From NCBI RefSeq assembly GCF_901933205.1, contig NC_044573.1:25975493-26039492 (forward strand): 64,000 nucleotides of DNA, read 5' to 3'. Source of the DNA: Camarhynchus parvulus. Taxonomy: Eukaryota; Chordata; Aves; Passeriformes; Thraupidae. The notes under the pieces were generated by a model. It ran no database searches. It was not told where the DNA came from and saw only the letters and a list, made by a program, of their open reading frames with translations. Of the stretch, positions 23,226 through 33,800 are shown piece after piece (position 1 is the first letter of the stretch; the number at the start of each line of letters is the position of its first letter). Made by a program: the position numbers and the translations under genes.

Positions 23226-25063
23226 AACTGCAAAAAAAAAAAAAGAAAAAATAAACTGCTGGTTGATTAATTTCTCAAGCCAGAAGAGGTTCAAAATGTT
23301 ACTTTTGAAAATCTTGACCATGATGTATTCACAATCTATCTATTTGGGAGACTTAAGATACCAAACCTGAAACTCTTAACCAGGAACAATTAATTGGTAA
23401 GTTAAAAAGAAAGAAGTAAAAAGAACTAACAAAATTACTAACAAGTGGTGTTTTGGTAAAAATACAGGGCTGTCTGCAGATTTTCAAGATTGTGAGATTG
23501 AAAAATAGTAGATCTAAGCACCAGAGTAAAGAGGAATATTAGAAACAAGAAGGCATGCTCCAAAACACAGTTTGTACACCATGGAGAAAACCATTAAATA
23601 GTTAAATTAAGACATGTCAAAAGTAAAACCAGAGTAAGCAAGGACAAATGTGACTTTGAGAAAGAACTTTCTAAAGTAGTAAAAAGTAACAATAAGAATC
23701 TATTTCTAAAACATCACAAGCAGAAAGCCTGCCAGAGAGCCTTTAGTGTGGATAGATAGTCACAGTCTAATAGGGACACTTGCAGAAGTACAGTTACTCA
23801 AAAAAACTACTTACCTGTGATTCATTATTGAGAAACTTACAGAGGATTCTTTTTTCTCTGTCTTAAATTGAAAAGTCAGAAGGAAAGAAAGATTTACTGT
23901 TTTAATAGGAGCAGGTGACATTTGCCCAGGAGTCCTAAGGAAATTCATGTACAAAACTCTCAAGCTACTGGCTGATACAATTTACAATCTCAACATCTAT
24001 GACTACCATAGTAAGGGAAGATGGCAAACATGACACTGCTTTACAGCATAGACATCTGAGAAATTTAGGAAAGTACAAATCAGGAAGCCTGTCTTGCCTA
24101 CTGGGTGACTTGGCAGGGAGCAATTTGGGATTCCAGTTACATACATACAGGGTTAATCTGGGATGTCAATATAGGTGCTTTCAGCATAGGAATGAAATGC
24201 AGAACAGATCTGTTCAGATTCTTTGAAAGAGTAAATGAGCTCAAAACTGTGGTGCTCAGTAAAGGCACATGAAGAAAATGGCATTTTAGGAGTTATTAGG
24301 AAAGGAACAGAGAAAAAAATACAAACAAAATACACAAATACAAACACAATATTATGCCGTGGTTCAGCACCTCAGCCCACCTGTGTTGTGCACACCTTTA
24401 GTTACTGCATCTCAAAGATCATGTGGCTGAGCAGGAAAAGAACAGAGAAAAGCAAGAAGGATGGTCAGCAGTCTGGAGTGACTTCTGGAAGAGAAGAGAG
24501 GAAAAGGACTGTGCTCCCTCAGTTTGGAATAAAAATGACGGATGGAAGATATGCTAAAGTCTTCAAACCATGAGTGGAATACAAAGGTTAATACAGATCC
24601 ATTATTTGTTATTCCTCCTGACACAAGATCCAGGGGATGCCAAAGCAAACTCTCAGGCAGCAGTTATAAAGCAAATAAAAGGAAGAACTTATCCCCCATG
24701 GGATTTATCATATATTAATTGCCATCCAGTGGTGTGGAAGGAAGAAGCCTCCAACTATAAATATGTTCAACAAAAATTTGACAAATTAATAATAGAAAAT
24801 AGAAGTTCACCCAGAGTTATTAAATCCATGGATAAAGACTTTAGTCATGAAGGCCATGGGAGTACTGTAAAAACTGCTGGGGTGTAGAAATTTTCAGTAG
24901 AAATACTAAGATTGCATGAATGGAAAATGAAGAGGTATGTCTGTGCCTGGAAGCACCAGAAAGAAGAGCAGAAAAAGGAAGCTATGAATTGTAGGCACTG
25001 GTGGCAACCAAACCAGCATATGCTCAAATTCCTGGCACATCTACATGCAGTTTTCCAGGACAG
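23226..25063. other. Noncoding AT-rich spacer between two CR1 copies
   Basis: An A-rich stretch at 23231-23251 marks its left side. The sequence is A-rich and stop-rich; the longest open frames (24235-24573, 24570-24887) show no domain, only low-complexity lysine and serine content. It may contain the insertion-site flank of the CR1 at 21395-23225, but I could not define a target-site duplication. Confidence 0.55.
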
Positions 25064-25460
25064 TTGAGGTGAGAAGGCATCTCAGGAAATGATCTAGTGC
25101 AGCCCCCTGCTCTAAACAGGGCTACAGCCAGCTGAGTGTTGCATGCTTCCAAGGATGAGGATTCCACAACCCCTCTGTGTGAGCTATTCCAGTGTCCAGT
25201 GTTTGATTACTATCACAGGACATGAGTGCTCCTTACATTTAAACAGATTTTTCTGTGTTTCAGCTTGTGCCCATTGCTTCTTGTCCTCAGTGGGCACTAC
25301 CGAGAAGAGTCTGGTTCCACCTTTTTAACTTCCCCGCACGCACATTGATAAGAGCCCCGTGAGCCTTCGCCAGGCTGAACAGTTCCAGCTCCCTCAGCCT
25401 CTCATGAAATGTCTGGTGCTCCAGCTGGCTTTGTGGCACTAATGGCCTCTCCTCTGACCA
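25064..25460 (-). mobile_element. CR1 LINE, 5'-truncated copy with 3' end
   Basis: On the plus strand this is the antisense of the CR1 3' region. The sense 3' terminus lies near 25064 (GAGGTGAGAAGGCATCTCAG on plus, the family's end pattern). Going up, the plus strand shows the usual CCACAACC...CTGT-type block (25160-25200), the TGTCCT segment (25278), and the block reading GAGCCTTCGCCAGGCTGAAC (25362-25381) followed by CTCCAGCTGGCTTTGTGGC near 25420. Homology fades after about 25460, although weak similarity may continue to about 25600. This is the ordinary 5'-truncated state. No terminal microsatellite tail is visible. The divergence suggests an old copy, and it has no intact coding frame. 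Confidence 0.88.
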
Positions 25461-26472
25461 GGTTTCACATTAAGATTTGCTGTCACATTTCTGCAATGGC
25501 ACTTCAGCACATACCACCAGTGAATTATCTCTGAATTTGCCTTATTCAGAACTCGGGCCTTTGGCTGGATCCAGTACAGCTGGTTTTAGGTGTCTTCACT
25601 GCCCTGCCTGTTTTTCTTCCCCGTTGTCATGCAGACAGTCCCTCTCCCAGCCAAATGGGCATCTCCAGCACAATGTACCCAGTGTGCTGGAGCTTCCCAC
25701 TTCCCTCAGTGCAAATATAGTTGAATACAGTATGAACAAATTTACATTTGTAAAAGAAAAGGCTTACAGACCTTTTTCTGAAATGGCTCTGAAAAGCTGG
25801 TGCCGCCTCCCAAAACACAATGCTACATTCCACAAAATGAAACCAGGGGAGCTCAGTTGACTAAAGCAGAATGGTCTAGTTGTGTTATATTTATTGCAGC
25901 CCACACAAGAGCAGCAAATAAAAGACACAGCAAAGTAATGGGGGACTACAACAGAACTTCAACTTCCAGCGACATAGCTGGGAAAGTGGTTCCCTGTTTT
26001 TATGCATGCTTCTTTTTATATAACCTTCTTTAGACAGCAAAGGTATCTCAGAATGGTTTATAATTTTATATGGACCCACTGAGGTAAGAACAAAGACTAA
26101 ATTATTTGCCACATCGTGAAATGAACTTTTTTACACTGGGACAATAGGGAGTTTTAAATTCACACTGCACTTCAGGTATGAGTTATTTAAACTGGGAAAA
26201 TCTTTTCAAATTTCAGACAGAAAAAAAAAGTGAGATTCATTATATATAGTGCAAAAGCTACCAACTCATATACATGACATCAAGTCGTATATTACAGACA
26301 TGAAGCTTTTCACATTTTACCGAATGTCATAAGGTTTGCAGTTCCCACATTGTGTTTCAGTATTTCTGCCAAAATTGCCAACAAAGAACGTGTCTTTAAC
26401 TTCTCTGACCCTATTGTGTCAAAAACATCTCTCATGCACCCCATACTGTATCTTTTAGACCTACTTAGTGTT

Positions 26473-26494
26473 CATTTCTGAAATTTCAGAAATG
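26473..26494. repeat. 22-bp perfect palindrome
   Basis: The sequence reads the same on both strands with no spacer, centred between 26483 and 26484. Its core is TTTCTGAAA followed by TTTCAGAAA. It therefore holds two symmetric TTC-n-GAA motifs, loosely like STAT or heat-shock half-site arrangements, but the spacing does not match either consensus exactly. It may be only a chance or template-switch palindrome. Confidence 0.9.
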
Positions 26495-28163
26495 CTCAAT
26501 AGGAAAACCTCAGAACACACAATACAGCTTCTTTACATCTGGTATCGTACATCAAAAATCATGGCTATGAAAAAATGGTCTGCAATTTTTTCCTCACAAA
26601 TTTAATGAAAGAACTACTAGTATTTCCACCAAAATAAGCTGGATATTGTAAATGGTTAAAAAAAGAAGTAACTGAGTTGATAAAAAAGAAATTACTTTTG
26701 CAATTTAACTCTTTGGCAGGCCTTAAATATCTGTCAAGAAAAAAAAGCAGAGCTCATTAATTCTAAATTAATTTGAAATTGAAACTTCATATTGATTAGT
26801 GCATTATTCACTCTATAAAATTAGTTTCTGTTTAGATTCTGATTTACAGCCACCTTAAAATGTTTGTCTCCTTACTCATTAGGCATAGCTAAAAAGAAAT
26901 TATTATTTCAAAGTAAGCATGTAAAAGGTCAGTAATTCTTGTCTGTATCTCAGCTCAACAAAATCAAATATGAAACAAGTGTATCTGCCTCCTATTAATT
27001 AGTGCTGTGTATTCCTATTCCTATTTTCTTTTACCAGCCTTATGGATGTTTGAAGAAGAGCTCTGATTATGATCTGGAAAAGATGCTGGAGCATCTTTAG
27101 GCAGAACCTTCCCCTGTGATCCTCCAAAAGTGCCATCTAGTCCACGAAAGTATTTATCAACACAAATGCTCCTTTGAGAAGGTAAATGCTTTCCTTTAAC
27201 TCACAGAATAGGCATGAATTGAGCCACAGGGGCAGGAGAATCCCTTCCAAGGGTGAATTTAACAATAAAGAGGATGCTGAAGATGCATTGCTTGCAAAAG
27301 TTAGCGTGATGGAAATAGTTCTCTTTTATTATTGAGAACTATATATCACTGACCAGAGATGAGCAGAAGAATAAAGGATCTGACACAGAAGCTGACACTT
27401 GTATTTGAAATGCAAGCAGGTTGACATTTGGTAAACCTCAGCCAGTGGCAGATAGCAAATGGCTGGGATTTACACCTTGACCAGAGACTGTCAATCCTAA
27501 GAGCAAAGCTCAGGAGTGCCACAAATTACTGCCTGGGGTGTGCAAACACTGTCAAGCAGATGATGTCCCCATAATCTGTGTGCACTGAAGTCTCCTGTCC
27601 AGAACACCATCTCACTGTATCTGATTTCCTGCTTTGCCTCTGCAGCACAGCACCCTGTTGTGGAGGCAGGGTCACAGTCCATCAGCAGCACCTACTGTAT
27701 TCTATCCTGTTTCAAAAAGAGGATGTACACAAATATCAAATTTCTGCACTATCAAAATAATATTTTACACTTTAACTAGTTATAGCTCAAAAGCAAACCC
27801 TTGGCTGGTTCTGTGCAGAGTTGGTGAACATCAAGTAGAGAGGCCATTTAATCACTGACAGCAAATCAAATTCACACAGATTTTCAAATGCAACATATTT
27901 ACACAACCCGTGTTTTAATTCCTGTTTACACAATAGCCATAGCACTTAAGTTTGCTCATTAACAGAAAGAACTCAAACAAGGCACAAGCACAAATTTCCC
28001 ACAAAGCTTTCTATTTCCTTTATCACATCACAGTTGCAGTTATACCAAGAGTGAAATTTGTTCTAGAGTCTGTTTCAATGATAAATACCTGGGCATCCAG
28101 ATTTTATTGTCTTGACTGAATCCTTGATGCTGCCAGGAGCACCCTTTTTGCAGTTTTTCATCA

Positions 28164-28228
28164 AAAGAGTTGACAACATCATGCTTGATGATGCATGGAA
28201 GATATCAGATAGATGAGCTCAACTCTTT
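28164..28228. repeat. Inverted repeat, 10-bp arms, 45-nt loop
   Basis: AAAGAGTTGA (28164-28173) is the reverse complement of TCAACTCTTT (28219-28228). The loop holds a smaller CATCAT...ATGATG hairpin. The whole is about the size of a pre-miRNA, but the middle of the stem does not pair, so a microRNA is unlikely. Confidence 0.7.
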
Positions 28229-29577
28229 GAGAAAGAGATTGGCTTCTCTACAAAGAATTCTTTAACTCCTCAGTAAGGACTAAACCTACTGTGCTAGTTG
28301 GCTTTCTAGTGTACAAATAAGTGTACTCTCTTTACCAGTGTCCTTCACACTACCAATGAAAGCTGAACCAACCATTCCTTGGTGTTTAAGATGTCTGTGA
28401 TTCTTCCATTACTTCCAGAAGTTTGGTTCAAGACCTATCACGAGGATGCAATTACAGAGAATGTACCAATAGTCAAGCTTGTTATTTTTTTTAAAGTTGG
28501 ATTATAAAATAATTATTATCAATAACCCTACAACAAAGACTGAAGGAAGCAGACAGTTATGGATGTCCAAAATACACAGTGCTGCATTACCTTACAAGTT
28601 TGACACGGAAGTCAAGACTAGCTTGTTTTCCATTAGAAGGCTCTCTGGCCATGGGCTAAGGTCTGGTGATACACCAGATTTTTAAAAATAAAAGAAGACC
28701 AAAACCTGCCCAGGATTAAAAAAAGGGATCATCACTCAATCAGCCCTAGTGTATTCTTCATGTAAATGAAGATGACTATGCAAATTACTACGAACATCAG
28801 CAGGCAAAGAGAAAAAAAGTAGGATTCATCTGATACAGGACAGAAGCAGGATTCCTGGCATCCTAAGGGATGTAAGATTAACTCACTATCTATATTACTT
28901 TTCCTATTTCTATCTTATTATTATAAAAGAAATTAGATAATGTTTTTTCTAGATATATCTGACTGAGATCCACAAAGAACCAGGCACCCCTCTGGTGCAG
29001 ATCATCCTCCGAGACAATAGATATGGCCAGAGAAACTGCTGATGCAGCTGAACTCTGCTGTTGGAGATCACCATGCATTTACCAGAGCTGGAATGATATT
29101 GCTTCCACAGTTCATTCTTTTGGTTAAAACATAGAGCTCAGTTATCTTCCCTCTCAGAGCAGGTATGATCTATCTATTAATCTATCTACCTATGAGCAGT
29201 ATCACATAAGTCAGGAAACTCAGCCTTCCTATCAATTGTATTATGACGTCTGAACAATTTTTCCTCTAGCTTTGAAAAGTAAGAATTATCAATGTGTTAG
29301 CAGGTTATGGATTGTGGATGCATGTTTATCCATGACGACCACAGGCTTGAGGAAAGAAAAGTGCAAGCCAGGCTTTGTACCCAACTCTGCTGTGATCAGC
29401 CACAGTAGACCAAAGAGACCAAAGACCAAAAGTCCATCCCAGTACCTCCTCATACCCTTAAATACAGCTAGTAGAGATGCTTAAGAGGAGAGTTCAAAAC
29501 ATAGGCAAGAACACAATGAAGCTTTGTCCAATTTACTAGATTCTGGTGAAGTTTAGCGATTACCCAGTCTACTGGTA

Positions 29578-29604
29578 TTTTTGTTTTTGTTTTTGTTTTT
29601 TTTT
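29578..29604 (+). repeat. T-rich (GTTTTT) tract
   Basis: Three GTTTTT-type units lie inside a run of T. A simple low-complexity repeat. Confidence 0.8.
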
Positions 29605-30585
29605 GCTGCATGCAATATAACCTAGTTTCTTAAAGAGTCTTTGCCAAACACACCTTGGAAAATGCTTTTTCTGAAATAGGAGTTCAAATTGTTTAACCTC
29701 TTTACTCGGTCACCTAGATGGATAGATAGGATTAAAATGCCTTTCCCTGTGAAGCATCTTTGAGATATTCCAGGCCAAGTCTCCATACAAATGTACAGTA
29801 TTAGATTATTAGTATATTTTTGATAGGGCTTCTGTCTTTCATTTTATCCTGAAGTCAGTAAGCGCAGTACTTCTCATATTCCATTGTGTGGTTTGCTTTG
29901 TCAGACTAAACCTGATATCTGCTTCCCTACTAATATCATCACACTGTCTGAATGTATTTTGAGAGCTTACGATACTTGGCAAGGAGTGGGTTTGCTTTTG
30001 TTGTTGTTGGGTCAGAAAGCAGTACATTTAATTTAAACGTTAGCACAAGATGGGATTTATCTGATCAAGAACTCATGCAATAATAGAAAGGGGTATATTT
30101 CCTTTAAAAAACAGGGACCCCTTGATATCTTTTCAATGCCAAAGGTTTTCATCTGTTTGAATGACAGCCACATACTCTCATTACACTGACTTAAACCAAT
30201 AACAAGAGCAGGGAAGCTGGACAAGGATGCAAAAGCAGATTTTTTTGGCAGCTGTCTGTAATACATTTGGACTTGTGAATGAAAGATGGTGACATGCCTC
30301 CAGCAACCCAAAAGCCTTTTATCAGGCAAAAATATCCTTAAAACATATTTGCAGAACAGTGTTAAAATAATTTAAAATTATTGATGCATTTTTACTGGAA
30401 GGTGCAAATAGGAATTTAAGCCTTTCCTTGTCAATGATACTGTTTAATGGAGCATGTCCATGAGGAGTCAGCTGCTGTGCTCGGTAGCCTTGAGCAGCCC
30501 AGCCCAAAGCAACATTTCCAAGCTAGATGCCCATCACCCAGACAGCAGCACGGCTTCCCCCAGCCTTGCGTGTCACCAAGCCCAG

Positions 30586-30896
30586 GCCGGAGCAGATGGC
30601 ACAGCTGGGGCTACAGGGCACTGCTCCTGGATCAGCACCACTCCTGTGCTTCCCAAAGTGGGGCCAGAGCTGATGGCACAGGCTGGGAGTACAGGGCACT
30701 GCTCCTGGATCAGCACTGCTCCTGTGCTTCCCAAAGTGGGGCCAGAGCCAATGGTGTGGGCTGCGGGTACAAGGCACAGCTCCTGGATCAGCGCTGCTCC
30801 TGTGCTTCCCAAAGTGGGGCCAGAGCCAATGGCACAGGCTGGGAGTACAGGGCACTGCTCCCGGATCAGCGCTGCTCCTGTGCTTCCCAAAGTGGG
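30586..30896. repeat. Minisatellite, 78-bp unit, four copies
   Basis: The landmark TCCCAAAGTG recurs at 30651, 30729, 30807 and 30885, exactly 78 bp apart. Using GCC as the unit start, copies begin at 30586, 30663, 30741 and 30819, so the first is 77 bp and the others 78. Copies differ at a few positions (for example CAGCACCA, CAGCACTG and CAGCGCTG after CTGGAT). The array is GC-rich in an AT-rich setting. Because 78 is 26 codons and the unit lacks stops in several frames, it gives four long ORFs (157 and 158 codons on plus, 126 and 117 on minus). The repeated peptides in all of them are a by-product, so I do not call a gene. Confidence 0.95.
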
Positions 30897-33800
30897 GTCC
30901 CACCTCTCCTCTCCATCTGATTGCATCTGACGTTTCCGTTCAGTGAAAGAATGAATGCAGGAACTTCACCAAAAGTTTGAACCTTGCAACAATTTAATTA
31001 GTGGTGACAGTAGCATCTGGGGTTTCCAGAGCATATACCCCAACATAGTCACCTATTTCTGCAAAAAGCCACCATCCTTGAATTAAAACTTTTATGTTTA
31101 ATGCTCACCTTTACAATAGCACCGTGTCTGACACAGCTACCTGGGCATAGCTTGCTCTTTTGAAAGAAATATTTTAAGTATGTATTTCTGTCTTTCATGT
31201 TTTTCTCTCCTCCCCTTAGGGTAATGGCATATGTTGACTCTCCTAAGCTTTAACAGCAATGTTATATATATTGAGATTCTATCTGGACAAGATATGAATG
31301 GAAATATTATACACAGCTAAATGAGAAAACACTGATTTTTGTGTGAGTCCCCAAAGGCCTACTTTTTCTGTTTGTTTTACTTTTCATAAAATTTATTTTG
31401 GCTGTAGCCAGATTGATGGTGATTATATTTGAAATCCCTCCCACAAATCTGTCACATAAATACACCATTAATTTAGGATCTTTAAAATTATTTGGATAAT
31501 GAATTAATTTTCTTATTCATTAGCAGATACTGGTCATTGCTATAAGAGGAGCAAACAATCTGAAACATTCCTCGTGTTAGCAGACCTTAGGTGCCAGGGT
31601 TTGCTACTGCTTCAAATACCTTCATACTAGTTAGAAACCTACACAGCTTCAAGAAAAAAAAATTTTGAAAAAAACACCTCAAGCAATATCAGATGTCTTA
31701 CTAGCCTAAACTATGCAACCTGAGCAATGGCCAAATTTGCGGGTTCTCCTTTTGCCAAATAACAGCAACAAAAGCCAACAAAACCCTCACCCTTAAACAG
31801 ATTTTTGAAGTTTGATACAAAGTAAATCCTGAGCTTCATCGGCGTTTCTGCTGATAATACTGGTAGATTTGATATCTTTCAGCAAAATTGAAAAAAAAAA
31901 AAAAGAAAAAAAGGCAGAAAGAAAAAGCTGCAGTGAAGGGAGCAGGAAGTGCCCACTGCGGGGTCTGTGGTCCACACAGCTTTTATTTCATGGAGACACA
32001 CAGACAGCCTATTCCCTGGTGACGGCTCTCTGCGCTTTCCAATCCTGCACAGGATTTCCTTCTGTCTGAAAGTGTAAGAGTCGCTCCAGTAAACACTCTG
32101 CATATGTGTTCCAGCTGCTGCACTCATTCTGCCAGCACAGCCCAGTGACAAGAAAAGTATTATTTCCTACTAAAACCTTCTAATCACCAGACCATGCCAT
32201 TTTCATCTGGCTGTTCCAGGCATCGAGAACTTGCATGGCTTTTGGTAACCTAATCATGATTAAGAAATTAGCTTTTGCATCCCAGCACAGTGACCCCCAT
32301 CTCAGGATTCTGCAAGCTGAACTTGCGAGCAGGCTGGGCTGTGCTGAGAGCTCAGTTTCCAGGAAAGCTTGCACTGATTAATATAAACTCCAGAACCTAT
32401 ATTATTGAAAACACTGATACATATGCAAATGCATGTAAATACACACATCCATGCACACTATATATTTGTATTAATATTATATATAACACATACACACGTG
32501 TTTAAAAGAAATTACCATCTGTACAATTTGCTGATGTCCCTATTTGTTTTGGCAGGGTCTTGCCTTTACAGGAAGAGGGTTTTTTTTGTTGCAAAGCCCT
32601 GCACAGCTTTGCCATTCCTTTCTAGAACAACTGCATGGAACACGATGGAGAGAAACATTCTCAACCTGCAGTAAAGAAAATAAGACTTAAGAACAAGCTT
32701 AAGACATATCCTATTACTAGCATAACAATGACTTTTTTCAAAACTGGACTATCCTCTCCCTAGGGACATTTTAGCAGATTTTTTTAACCCTTTCTTTAGA
32801 GGAATTGTGGCAATTGTTAAAGACTAATTCCTCAAATATTTTTCGAAGAATACATTTTGTTTAGTACTAATACTTTTTTCCTTTTTAGGGAACCACTGTC
32901 AACAGCTCTGCTCTGCTGCAGTTCCATAAATCTTCTGGAAAAACAAAATAAAATACAAGTCCAACTCTCACCAGTTTTCATTTTTAGGTTTATAATTTTA
33001 ACCTTCTTCTTTAACGAAACAAAATCCTCACAGTCTCCCCCCTGCACCCACAACAGGAAGTTTTTAATTGTTCAACCCATGTGTACTCAAACAAGACTGA
33101 CAGGAGAACCCTGATTGTTCAAATGGAAATTGGAGCATGGTAATTACACACTCAAAACTGACTTCAAATAAAGGGCAAAGCTTTTTCTATACAGCACAAA
33201 ATATGCAAACCTAAGTTCAAACAAGGGCCAATTCGGCAAAATACTCCTTTCTATACAGCTTCGAGCAATTTTGGGATGAGGAAGATATTTTAACTCTCAT
33301 ATTTACATTTTGATGACTATTTTAATGTATTAATATACATAAAGTAGACCAAGGAAAAGCAAACATTTCCAGACCTGTAAATATGATGAACGTACTTCCA
33401 ACATTTATGTTGGCACCAGATTTCTCCACTTAGTGACACATTAACACAAAGCTTTGCATTTAAAAAATTCACACAATTATGTTTTTCTAAAAAATTATAT
33501 CTTTCCATAACCCATTTCATATGAAAATATCCGTGTTTTATGCCCTTCCTTTAAAACCAATCAAAATATTTTAGTAGGTTGATGGAGTAGCTTGGCAATT
33601 TGGCATCTATGTCTGCATGGCCATTGAAAAACAGAGTTCAATTCCCAGCTCTACGAGCTGAAACAGATGTGGAAACCACAGCACTGATCTTCACATGCTG
33701 TAGGAAGGAACTGTCTCCTTTGGAAGAACTGCATTCCTTGAGAGCAGAGTGCCAGGTGAGGGTACTGAAATGAGCTAGGGTTGTGAATCCCCAGATAATG

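Larger units (their letters stand above)
25461..30585. other. Noncoding AT-rich DNA
   Basis: No gene recognised. An open frame at 25477-25860 (127 codons) begins inside the possible upstream remainder of the CR1 and shows no domain. The segment holds a 22-bp perfect palindrome (26473), a spaced inverted repeat (28164), degenerate TCTA repeats near 29170-29192 and a GTTTTT tract (29578). The AT-rich part at 26600-27000, with many TTAATT motifs, looks like typical bird intergenic sequence. Confidence 0.55.

Noticed and set aside
23818..23862. Minus-strand CACAG|GTAAGT donor with a mini-exon
   Set aside because: The putative exon is under 50 nt, has a weak acceptor, and such donors arise by chance many times in 64 kb.
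30447..30930. 157- and 158-codon plus frames and 126- and 117-codon minus frames
   Set aside because: All are products of the 78-bp minisatellite, whose period is a multiple of three; openness in four frames argues against coding.
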